This document shows positions 49,501 to 59,113 of a stretch of 64,000 nt of DNA, piece by piece. The position numbers were made by a program, and so were the translations under genes. Within the stretch, counting starts at the first letter, position 1. Each line of letters opens with the position of its first letter. The notes under the pieces are model-generated. The model saw nothing but the letters and a program-made list of their open reading frames with translations, searched no databases and was not told the DNA's origin. Location of the stretch: NCBI RefSeq assembly GCF_011397635.1, contig NC_064772.1:16879035-16943034 (forward strand), in the 5' to 3' direction. This DNA comes from Epinephelus fuscoguttatus (Eukaryota; Chordata; Actinopteri; Perciformes; Serranidae).

Positions 49501-52500
49501 AGCCATGCAAGTTTTAAAAAATGTGAGAAAACTGCAGATGGAAGAGACAGGAGTATAAAACAAAGCACTGAAGAAGCTGTGAAGAAAAGAAGTGATATAA
49601 ATATCGATCCAGTAGCACTGAACACACTGATGCTCTTGGCTCTGATATAGACACTCATGAGTGCTCCTTGTGATAAGCTGTGTGGAGATCTCTCTGTGAT
49701 GGACTCCTCCAGGCAGCATTTTCCACTCCCTTCCACTCCCTTCTGATAAGCAGGGAGGGGGACAATAGGATAAAGCAGCTGACGGGACAAAAACAAACAA
49801 GGAGCCAATGTTTCTTACAGATCCAGTGGTCAAAATGCTCCCTGTTATATTGCTGAGCATGAGTGGAAATCATTGTGCAAAACTTCCCAATGACAGAATG
49901 ATAAATTAAATGCCATATTATGACAACAACCGCGGGGTGGAGTGGCAACATGTCACACTCATCACAGACTGGCAAACATGAGAAACTGGCATCTCAGCGC
50001 TACAGAGATGCAAAACATGCCTCGATGCTAATCCTCTGGTCTGATTTGGACTGGAACCAGAACAAGACTATTTAATTCCAGCACACCTCCCAAGAGACTC
50101 TGGACTGGATCATATGCAGCATCACCTGCCCCATAAACCAGCGACTGAAAACTGGCTGCTCCCACAGGAAGACACTTGGCTTGTAAACATTATGGGTGTG
50201 CTTCTACTTCACATTTACAACTGCAAAAGTCCAAAACGTCCAGCTTGGTCTCATAGGCCCCATTAATGAGCAGACTCATACGACAAATATGCAACATATG
50301 CACTGAAATCTGTATTCCCAAATATACTTACAGCTACAAGTCTTACAGTAACATCCAGCATTAATGATTAACACATAGCTAAAGATCCATTCAATATTAA
50401 ACAATGTGAACGAGATCACCCTGATGATCTCATATTTTACACCCCTAAAAAAAAAGATACATACATGTACACAGTTTATGGTCACGCATAAACGCACACT
50501 TGGATGAACAAAAAAGCCACGCAAGCAATATTTCTTTATGCCAAGGCATTGCTCAACACAAGTGGGGTCTATTAAATCTAGCATGTGTCTCCAATCAGCC
50601 CAGCCTCCTTTCACTGAGAACATGGTTAAATGAAAATCCAACTTCCTTTCACTCACACACTAGAACACAATCCAATATCGCAGCCTCTCCAAAAAATGGA
50701 CGACACAAATGGACTCCGATCCAAGCAGTGATATAAAAGGCTGGGGACTATTACAGCTATCTGACTCATCTCAAGATCTGTGGGTGATAAATCAGACTTA
50801 GCCTGAAATAAACCTGGAAAAAAAGGTTTAAAGGTATGCTATGCAGGAATTGTGTGCTACTGTAAACAGTATGGCCGTGTTTCGATTTGGTGTTTTTTAA
50901 TCTTTTCAGTACTGTGTCCTCCATTTCTGTACCTTCCTCTTGGATGCATGCTGCTTGGTGTCTGGCACCTGTTGGCTTGTTTTTAAAAAGTCCGACCCCA
51001 CCCGTCCGACCCTTTAAGGGTCTAGCTTGAAGGATTTAGTTGCATCTAGAGGTGAGGTTGCAGATTGCAACCAACTGAAACCTCTCCCATGTGCCAAGGA
51101 TGTAGGAGAACTACGGCGGCCGACGCGAAAACTCAAATGGTCCTATCTAGAGCTGATGTTCAGTTTGTCCATTTTGGACTACTGTAGAAACAACATGACA
51201 GACTCCTGGATGGGGACCTGTATGTTATGTAGGCTCATACTAAGGGAATGAGAACACACCGGTTCTTACTTTCAGGTGATTATAAACTAAAGAAAACATA
51301 GTTGTGATTATCATATTCCATTTGTGCCAGTATATCTCCCTAAATCCAAACACTGGACCCTTAAAGTGAGACTATGTAACTGAATATCAGTGAAGATATT
51401 CAGTCATCCAGGTCATGGTAATCATAAGTGCTATATCGTAGGCAACTGGACTTGCTTGCATTTCTTGAAGACGTTTCGCCTCTCATCCAAGAAGCTTCTT
51501 CAGTTCTGAACTGAATCATGTTGGGGATATGTTAAAACTTTTTATTACACGGCTCTATTAAATGCTGTATTCTGATTGGTCAGTAGCAGCATTCTGCGGT
51601 CTGATATTACTGTGTAATGACCGCTGCTAGTAGCAACGGTCATTACACACAGTTGCTATGTAGCCCAGCGTTGCTAGGGATGCTGCCCTGCAACACTGCA
51701 GCTGTCAAACAACTTCCGAGGGAAAAAACAAACAGAAGTGGCTGATTTTAACGGATGCCGCTGAAGAAAAAGAGTACCTACGGACTTTCTCTGCCAAAAA
51801 CAAAAGAAGATGGATTTGAATACATACTCGGCAGTCATGCTTAATGACATTTTACGCGAGTTTTATGCCTCGGTTCAGTCCACTAAGCCTGGGTGAGTAC
51901 AAAACTTTCACCAAAAGTTGTCGAATCCGGTCGGTTTTAATGCACTTCGCAGAGGCAGACAACATTATTTCTTTAACTGATAATTAGCCGTGTAATAAGC
52001 GGGATAATGTATAATGAGCCGGTGAATACTGGGAAAATAACTCCCTTCAGGGGAATGAAACCCTGTCGGGAGTTATTTTCCCAGTATTCAACTGCTCATT
52101 ATACATTATCCCTTACATGTTCAACAATACTATGAGTAGTCTCTATAAACAGACTCTACATTCAGTGAATGTAGAGTCTGTAGGCAAACCCCGGAGATCT
52201 TGCCTCCGGAGGAAGAGCGGAAGAGCCCTGGTTTCCAGTTGTAGGCTGTTTGTAGTCCGCGTGCTATTGACCAATCACGTTTGAGCCGGCTGCAGTTGTT
52301 GCCAGGTTAAAAGGTCCGTGCGGTGAACTAACGAGGCGGAACATAATTGGCGTCACTGCAAACTCTGAATCCATCGCAATGTTTCAGCATATTTACTTAT
52401 ATATAAACGGAAATCGGAAATGGAAATTCGCCTCCTCCACCCAAATCAAACCGGAATGCCAAAAAATTGGGGGTCTGCCCCCAGAGGCTGTATCGCCGTC

Positions 52501-55500
52501 TGCCAGAAGTCAGACGCCAAATATAGCCAATGGGTTCCGAGAATGTATTATGAGTAACTTGTGTGTAGATTTAGGCACAAAAAACATTTGCTATGGTCAT
52601 GGAACTATTTCTGAACGGGCCTACAAAAAGATGCAAAGGAACCGCAAAGAGACGGAAATAACCACAATAAGGGGCATAACACCCACAAAGAGACAAAATG
52701 ACCAAAAAAGACACTAAATTACCTCAAAAAGAAGCAGAACGACTATGACGAGATGCAAATCCACAAAATAATGCACAGTGATTACAAAAAGATACAAAAC
52801 GATGACACAAAAAGAGATTAAACAATTGTAAAGTCTGCGTGTCTGGCTCTTATGTAGGAGAGGTTGGGAGGGGCATTGTCTTATAATCCAATCCTGGTTG
52901 TGGTTCATGTTTTGTCTTAAAATACCCAGTTCTGGGGCACAATCTCAACTGAAAAAAAAAAGAAAAAGCAATGTCTCTGTAAAAAACATTCGCTTTTTGT
53001 GCCACTATCCCTGCTGGAAAAATAGCCACAAGTCACAAAAAACAGGTTTGGTACCTAAAAAGCCGCTGAAAACACAGCACAGGTTTGGTTGTTTGTTGGT
53101 CTCAGACAGTGGTCAGCAGCTTTGCAGGTGTCTAAGAATGTATTCGAAGAATGTTAAGTGTTGCTTTAAATTGCTGCTTCACAGGGGCAAAGTAAGTATT
53201 CACACCTCAAGGCCATAAAATGTGTCAGTTTATGTGTGCACAGCAGCTCACCTGTCTTCCCAAGATTGCCGTTCGTCAGCACCTGGAGGTCTCTGGCCAC
53301 ATTAGAGACGCGGTTCTGGAGGCTCTGACAAGTTCCCTTCAGTTCTCCAATATCTCTGGAATGAGCTCCAACAGTGCCGTTCAGCTGGTTGACAAAAGTC
53401 CACAACCCAGTGACATGTTTATTCAGACCGTCTTGGATCCTCTGGAGGCTATCGGAGACAGGATCCAGCTTGCTGCATAAACTCTCCACACTAACGACGC
53501 GGCTGTCCATGTGTGCAATCTCCTTCCCGACATCTTCTGTTTGTTCCCTGCAGCGGTCGACCTCAGCTTTTACCTCCCTGCCCAGCTCATCCAGACGGTT
53601 CCTCAGCTCTTGATCCTGAGTCCTGTGGAGCCCCTGAGGGTCCTTGGCCTCCTGCTCAGCCCCTGTTTTAACATGACCCCAGGTGTCATTGAGAATCGGA
53701 TACACCTGAGACTGCTGGTGGACTACATCTGATAGCGAGTCCTCCAACCTGCCCACACGCCCTTTCAGGAAGCTCAACTCACCATGTACATTCTCAATAG
53801 TGGAGCTGTAGTTGAGGAGCTGCTCCTTTATGTTTCCTAAGTCATTTATCTGGGCGTTTACACGAGTCTCTACATCATCTACAGCAGCTCTGCAACACTG
53901 GTCTTTTTGAATGTTTTCTGCAGCACCACTACCAGATGAGGAGTTTGTGCTTGTATCTACCAACAGGTTGGAAAGTCTGTTTTCAATGGAGGCCAGCTTG
54001 TCCTCCAGAGTCTCCCTCAGGTCTTTGATGGACTCTGCCTGTTCTTTCTTTAGCTTCTCCTCCACAAAGAGGCACTGGGCCGCTACACTGTTCCCAGATG
54101 AGTTCAGACAGGTTTCAAAGTTCTCCACAAGGCGGGTGTGTTCCTTTCCTTGGTCAACCAGCTTGGTCTTCAGGTCCTGGATTTCATTGCGGAGGTCAGT
54201 TTCCTTTGAGTCCATAAGCTCGGCCAGGCTGAGGTAGTTGTCTTGTTGTCCCTCACACTGCTCCAGAATTGACGTGATTTTATAATCGCACGAGTTCTTC
54301 ATGTCTGCTATTTTGATGTCCATGCCCTGCATTAACTCCTCTCTCAGAGCGCGGATCTTCTCGTCCAGGTAGGCACGCAGGTCTGTATGACTGGCTTTGG
54401 GGGCGGGAGGGGGTGTGGACAGCTGGTTCTGGACAGCCTCCATTAACAGATTAATTTGTCCGTCATGATGGCTGACACGGCCGAGCAGGTCCTCCAGGGT
54501 GTTGCTCTTGGACTCCAGTTCGTCTGTGACCTGGTTGATCTTGTTCATGACATCGTCCATCTGCGCTGTCTCATGCCCAAAAGAGAAGTCCTGCACCTGA
54601 ATGGTGTGGGCCTCCGCGCCTCTCGCACTGGCGGGCTGTGCGTAGTTATTCAGCAGCGTGACCAGCATTTTACTGGCGTCCTCTTGGAAATCCAGCCTCA
54701 GATTGGAGGACATGTCCGTCATTCTTGCCTGCATGTCGAAGACCATCTGGGATAGCCGCTGCACCTCCTCCTCCAGGTGTTGTGAACTTTGAGATCCTCC
54801 ATGACCCCCCAGTGGCCTGTGGCCTGTCTGACCTCCAAACTGCCCCTCCCCTCCCCAGGGATGGCTCCTCTGGTTCTCTGTTCGCTGCTCTGGAGCTACA
54901 GCGAGAAATAACAGAGGGAGAGTTGGGAATATGAATGCTGTTTTTCTGACATTTTTCAAGCTGTTTGTTTGATTTTATTTCACATATTTTCATGCTCGAT
55001 TTCCTTATTATAATCATGTCTTTCACCTTGTGGGACTGGAATATGTCCAGAGGCGGAGGGAGCATGAGGCATACGCTCTACTTGCAGCAGCTTTAGGTCT
55101 TTCACCTCCAGACAGTCGTGGCCCTGATACCCCGGGCAGCACCTCCACTCCAGCTCTGTGACAGTCTTGTATGCAATCTTATACATGGGCCTAAAGTGTG
55201 TCCGATATCTGGAAGCATTTCATACACAATGACATGAACACATATTAAAAAACCACAGATGCTGTACAATGGTATGTATTATAGTATAAGTAATTATACT
55301 GCTTACTGGAAGCAAAGTATAAGGCTTTGCGCAACTCTCCCTCTCAGGAATACAATGTAAACGTCACAGGACAATAAAATGTGTTTGTTGACGATGAAAA
55401 CAAGATAAACAATGGTCACATTTGCATTTAATTAATCACACAGTTGGCAGGGAGCCACTAAGACTTTGCACCACTTCCACTCATGAGGATACTGCTGATC

Positions 55501-58128
55501 CACATGGCCCTGCCAGCTGATGATTGACTGCATCTCACAAGTGTGTTTGTTGCTCAATGAACACTGAAGCAAAACAAACCCAGAGGAATGTCTGTATTTG
55601 CCATTCATGAAGATTCAACACAGATGCCTGGATGATGTTTTTGCTTTTAAGTTGGGTTTTTAAAGGAACATTTAATCCCAACATCAAAAATACATATATT
55701 TTAACTCAACTGTGGTGGTGTTAGTCAATCTAAATTGTTTTTGTGGGAGTTGCAGAGTGTTGGATATCTGCCGTAGAGATGTCTGCTTTCTCTCCAATTT
55801 AACAGAACTATATGTCACTCGGCTTGTCGTGCTCAAAGCATCAAAAGTTGAAACAACGCAGCAATGTCTCTTTCTGGAAATCATGACCCAGTTACTCAAG
55901 AAAATCCAGACTTATTGTGAGCTGTTTCCCATAGTAACTATTTTCTTTCCACCAAACTACACTCACCAACTGTATCACTGCGCAAAAGGAAGCCTGCATC
56001 TACTGCTAGCTCACCTAGCACTACTGAGCTATCTTACGTTACAGGTTAGACGAGGACACTGTAACTCACACCTAAATAATCTAAACTGACAGCACATCAG
56101 GTAAGAGGGAAAATATGTGTTTTTGATTTTGAGGTGAACTGTCCCTTTAAAATTCATCTAAGCGTTAATATAAATTATATTAGAGAGACATTCATTTAAA
56201 GAAAGAAAAACCAAAGGCACAGCAAATATGTGCACTCTAATCCAGTAGTGCAATGTAACTAAGTACATTTAAATATTCATTTGTACCTCTGTCTGGAATG
56301 GCAGATAAAGCCAGGACTGGCAATAGATTATGACAATTTGCTGATTTGCATTTATGTAGAGGTATTTTTAGAGTATGATGTTATTTATTCATTCATTCAT
56401 CTTTTTGTGTTTCTTATTGCTATGTTGGGTATAATGTTGATTTGTCTCTGTGCTATGTTGCATGTTGTGTTTCTATGGCTGCAGTATGGGTGTAGAGCCA
56501 AAGACAAATTCCCCATTATGTGGGACAATAAAGTTAATCTTGATCTTGATCTTGGTTTTCTCAAATACTGTCCTTAAATACATTCATCAGGTGCTTAGAG
56601 ATTTCCATTTTATGTTACTTTATACTTCTATTTTACTACAATATAGAGGTATATATTGTCCTTTTTACTCAAAAACATTTGATACCTTTACTTACTTTGC
56701 AGATTTAGAATATTAATACTGAATATAAATCAACTAGTGAATCATGGTGTTTTTTTTGTTTTGTTTTTTTATAGAAAGTTAACAAAAGTTTGCAAGTAGC
56801 TGAAATTAGCTCAAACTTTAGCAGCTAATGCACACATAATTATAACCCAGTAATATAATGTATGTATATTTGAAATGAGCCATTGACTACTTTTATTTGT
56901 TGTACCTAAAGTTTGATGCCAATACTTGTACACTTTTTATTTATTTGGATCCCCATTAGTCATCACCAAAATAGCAACTACTCTTCCTGGGGTCCACACA
57001 AGCAAACATTACTTCATAGAGTAAAACAAATATATAATTAAAAGTCCATGGCAGAAAGAAACAAAATACAACAACAAAAAGAGGAGGAAAAAAACAGGAA
57101 AACTACAAAACAAAAATTAAAAAAACAAACAAATAAACAAACAAAACCAAAAGATTGATCACAAAATAGTCAGAAATTGTCAGAAAAAAATAAAATAATA
57201 ATAATATTCATTTATCTATTTAAAACACGTTTACTTAAGTAAGATTTCGGATGCAGGACTTTTTTTTGTAATGGCATTTTTACACTGTGGTATTACTACA
57301 TTTCCTCAAGTCAAACATCTGAGTACTTCTTTTACTGCTGCTGTAATTATGAAATAATGATGCAGATTCAATAACACAAACATGACAATGTTTTAGGGGT
57401 TTTAATACTGACAGCAAAATCTATAATACAAAATAATTATAAGTAAAGTATGAAATCACGGCTGTAAGTAACATGTATTAGAACAGAGGGTGAATGTTTG
57501 GGGAACTTACTCTAAAATTAAATGGACAACAGCTGCGTCCTAAACTCTCCACCTCAGATGCGCAACTAACCCAGCCCAGGTTAAACTCATTGACATCACA
57601 GCACTAGTTTTTTTTTTTTAAATGAATCTACATTGTATGATAATAGAAAAAAAGTACTGCCTCATATTGTTAAAAACACCTACAAAAGCAAAGAATATCC
57701 GCCCACCACCCAGTGTCTGGACTTCTGGAAACTTACATCACTTGTTGCGCACAGTTTGGCAGCTCCGGTGGACACGGCAAAACCTCCGGCTGCACGAAAC
57801 TCTCCGTGCCTCCAACGACGGCACAGCTCACGTTCTTGTGCACAACGTAGGCGCACCAGTTTCTACAGGACAATAAAAATCACGGGTCAAACCATTCCTG
57901 CAGTAGAAATTTACATGCATGGACTACTTTTCCCATAAGCGACTTAATAACTTTACGCACAGAAGAGAACACAGTAAGTTTAATCTATCAATAAGCATCA
58001 ACTACTCACTTGTTCCTCTGTCGTGTGTCAGCGCCAGAATATGCTTCGCCCTGAAACATGCTGTACTGGAAAGGTGATCCACTGATGAGAGGAAGAGTTA
58101 TTAGAAAGTGTACAAGTCCGCACTTCAT
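40178..58128 (-). CDS. emilin2: EMILIN-2, extracellular-matrix glycoprotein, complete
   Basis: Nine coding exons in transcript order: 58128-58010, 57862-57737, 55208-55027, 54895-53252, 42532-42323, 42226-42173, 42091-42041, 41963-41850 and 40515-40178. Phases agree at every junction and the product is 945 residues (human about 1050). The start [17 protein letters not shown] is a signal peptide. Exons 2-3 encode the cysteine-rich EMI domain ([28 protein letters not shown]). The 1644-bp fourth exon is a long coiled-coil region. Exons 5-7 form a short Gly-X-Y/proline-rich stretch ([11 protein letters not shown]-like). The last two exons encode a C1q domain ([35 protein letters not shown]). The secreted protein trimerises through C1q and associates with elastic fibres. 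Human EMILIN-2 can trigger apoptosis through death receptors; that is family knowledge. Fish can have emilin2a and emilin2b, and which one this is cannot be decided. Confidence 0.96.
40600..41240. repeat. fish dispersed repeat fragments in emilin2 intron
   Basis: Words tgaacattcatgttccccag, gtgatcctctgacttctctg and aggttgacatctttgtg, then ttagcattttagctcaaagc and cctacgtacagcctcataga, belong to one high-copy fish repeat. Parts also occur at 17820-17900, 20000-20030 and 26395-26560. Confidence 0.55.
42533..43677. other. emilin2 long intron, proximal part
   Basis: No exon or recognised repeat. Confidence 0.4.
43678..44925 (+). mobile_element. TTAA-flanked element with long inverted repeats and a P2X7C-like domain
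   Basis: TTAA at 43678-43681 and 44922-44925 flank ends aggataacttc and gaagttatcct. The terminal inverted repeats run about 315 bases (43682 to about 43996, and about 44608 to 44921), with matching words such as ccgaacc/ggttcagatcgccagtgct. The 600-bp centre is single-copy within the element and holds a damaged coding region. It reads a [16 protein letters not shown] peptide in one frame (about 44150-44205), then after in-frame stops and a frame change [18 protein letters not shown] and [10 protein letters not shown] (44266-44350). The spacing WCxCGxC..MPTEEE.CCxE resembles the zinc-binding cytoplasmic domain of P2X7, which in fish also occurs in many stand-alone proteins. TTAA duplication suggests piggyBac-like mobilisation; no transposase is present. 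Confidence 0.7.
44266..44568 (+). pseudogene. P2X7 C-terminal-domain-like fragment
   Basis: An open stretch of 100 codons inside the element, beginning [10 protein letters not shown]. The conserved cysteine cluster and MPTEEE motif sit in the first 30 codons, followed by a low-similarity tail [18 protein letters not shown]. Upstream homologous coding sequence is in another frame and broken by stops, so the unit looks decayed. A gtaagt at 44534 could be a remnant splice donor. It has no ion-channel part. Confidence 0.5.
44930..45045 (-). repeat. fragment of the GGTCTAGTGTGTAGG MITE family
   Basis: Contains gccatgtttctacagtagca then cagaatggacaaaccaaac, the inverse of the interior of 19374-19745. 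Confidence 0.55.
45046..45680 (+). repeat. high-copy fish repeat, CCATCCATTTTCAACC type
   Basis: Starts acatccatccattttcaacc. Words include gccgggtcacgggggcagca, tctccccagcaacgctttcc and tgttctgggtctgccctggg, a sequence abundant in ray-finned fish. I believe it derives from a retroelement, but the class was not verified. Confidence 0.65.
45985..46400. other. GC-rich, repeat-free patch in emilin2 intron
   Basis: Higher GC than its surroundings, no recognised repeat, and a TATA-like gtataaaagtctgcc at about 46285 after ccccggggaggag. It could be an enhancer or a cryptic promoter. No coding evidence: overlapping frames on both strands lack domain signatures. Confidence 0.3.
47950..48830 (+). 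repeat. internally duplicated dispersed repeat
   Basis: Two diverged tandem copies. The stretch gcctatttctcacttaaaatg to catactgtttcctgt (about 48000-48100) recurs as gcctgtttctgacctcaaac to catattgtttcctgt (about 48690-48800). Within it, acattagcatcttatatttg and acattagcatgttgtatttg mark another duplication. Confidence 0.55.
49000..51017. other. emilin2 intron, nothing recognised
   Basis: Unclassified sequence. Several moderately long open frames on either strand have no domain signature and no consistent splice context. Confidence 0.4.
51018..51363 (+). mobile_element. MITE copy, GGTCTAG family
   Basis: Same family and orientation as 19374-19745: aagggtctagcttgaaggat at the left, cactggacccttaaag at the right, interior gtttgtccattttggactac. 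Confidence 0.75.
51420..52540 (+). mobile_element. degraded fish transposon cluster with Crypton-like fragment
   Basis: 51460-51510 has the abundant gaagacgtttcgcctctcat motif. From 51545, a repeat with attctgattggtcagtagca carries an exon-like segment at 51810-51892 reading [18 protein letters not shown] followed by gtgagt. This resembles the fold before the catalytic part of Crypton-type tyrosine recombinases and the KIAA1958-like proteins. 52001-52112 is a near-perfect hairpin, and 52150-52180 a second short one. 52180-52540 includes ggcaaaccccggagatcttg, another common fish repeat. No intact recombinase. Confidence 0.45.
52640..52830 (+). repeat. degenerate minisatellite
   Basis: Loose units of about 20-23 bases built on accacaaagagacaaaatga. 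Confidence 0.65.
53252..54895 (-). other. emilin2: EMILIN-2 coiled-coil exon
   Basis: A single large exon of 547 codons plus split codons, rich in Leu, Glu, Gln, Lys and Asp with heptad-like spacing (for example [16 protein letters not shown] and [16 protein letters not shown]). It has the usual EMILIN architecture of one giant central exon. Several plus-strand open frames within 53220-54755 are only the opposite strand of this exon. Confidence 0.95.
55659..56150. mobile_element. short relative of the 38281-39752 element, in emilin2 intron
   Basis: Ends taaaggaacatttaatccca and gaggtgaactgtcccttta. Interior ccgtagagatgtctgctttc and aatcatgacccagttactca align with the left arm of the larger copy. 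Confidence 0.7.
56280..57240 (+). repeat. LINE 3'-tail-like and A-rich repeats in emilin2 intron
   Basis: 56497-56556 has ccaaagacaaattccccatt and gggacaataaagttaatctt followed by tandem cttgat units, typical of a fish non-LTR retrotransposon tail. 56938-57000 has atttggatccccattagtca and cttcctggggtccacacaag, another known fish repeat motif, followed by an A-rich stretch. Neither keeps a coding frame. Confidence 0.5.
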
Positions 58129-58365
58129 GGTTAAAAAGTTTTTTTTTTAAATCTTCCGGTGTGTTTGTAGTTTGTTGTAATCAGCTCTGTGGTCCAGTGA
58201 TCTGTGAAGGCCCCGCGGGTTGTTCCCTCTCTGTAGTGCGCAGCGCTCAGCAAGCTCCTTCCAGCTTCCTTGGATGTGACGTGTTGGGACCCCCTCCAAT
58301 ACTGACAGATGCCTTTTTCCTTCTCTCGGATCACACGCACACTCTCTCTCTCTCTCTCTCTCTCT

Positions 58366-58399
<34 letters not shown>

Positions 58400-58560
58400 C
58401 TAGAGCCCGCATCCAACTCTCTTTCCAAAAACAATGTCATAGTGCTGCATAATTTCCGGAGGCCTAAATTTGGATAATGATTGTCTTTGTTTCGAACAGG
58501 CACCATAATTACCCCGTGCGTAAAATGCGCGCGCCTGTCAGCCTGTGTTTGCCCAGATCT
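58129..58560 (-). promoter_or_regulatory. emilin2: probable emilin2 5'UTR and promoter
   Basis: Sequence directly upstream of the start codon at 58128 (minus strand), containing the CT/CA tract and a GC-richer stretch at 58200-58300. No clear TATA box. The transcription start is not determined. Confidence 0.35.
58338..58400. repeat. (CT)n(CA)n microsatellite upstream of emilin2
   Basis: About 14 CT units followed by about 15 CA units, 210 bases upstream of the emilin2 start codon on its template side. It may lie in the promoter or 5'UTR. Confidence 0.9.
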
Positions 58561-58566
58561 CTTAAG

Positions 58567-58790
58567 ATTTTACATCATTTTAAGGCGGTATGGTGGTACA
58601 GTGTTTAGCATTGTTGCCGCCCAGCAAGACGGTTCCTGGTTTGAATCCAGGGTGGGGGTCTGTAGGAAGCCACAGAGTTTATGTTCTCCCTGTATCTGTG
58701 TGGGTTTTCTCTGGGTGCTCTGGTTTCCTCCCACAGTCCAAATTCATGCAGGTTAGATTAACTAGTGACTCTAAGGACTCATTCACACAA
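58567..58790 (+). mobile_element. tRNA-like SINE
   Basis: Head aggcggtatggtggtacagt then gtttagcattgttgcc (A-box-like), B-box-like ggtttgaatccagggtg, and body gttctccctgtatctgtgtg and cctcccacagtccaaattca. This is a very common fish SINE layout, placed between emilin2 and smchd1. Confidence 0.65.
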
Positions 58791-59113
58791 GTGCTATTTG
58801 GTCCTCTTTAAACAAACCCTGGTCCACTTCCATGGATAGTTTGGTTTGTTTGGACAAGCGGTTATGGAAATGAATGAATAATGACACAGGCACAGAGGTA
58901 TCTTAGTATGTAACATATTTAGTAGATCTTTATACCATGCATCATTTTGCCATCAGTTTTGCTGATTACAAAACTGTTAAAAGATACAAAACAAATCTGT
59001 ACAAATACAAATCAATAACAGCTCAAATAACCCGTAATTAAAATAATAATAATAACAGTAATAAAATTGTCAGATGTGTTTGAGCTCAAACTATCATGCT
59101 GGACTCATGACGA

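Noticed and set aside
53220-54755. Several plus-strand open frames of 70-110 codons
   Set aside because: They are the antisense of the emilin2 coiled-coil exon, whose minus-strand frame is 547 codons long with proper splice sites.
58567-58790. tRNA gene
   Set aside because: Box-like words only; the body matches a common fish SINE.
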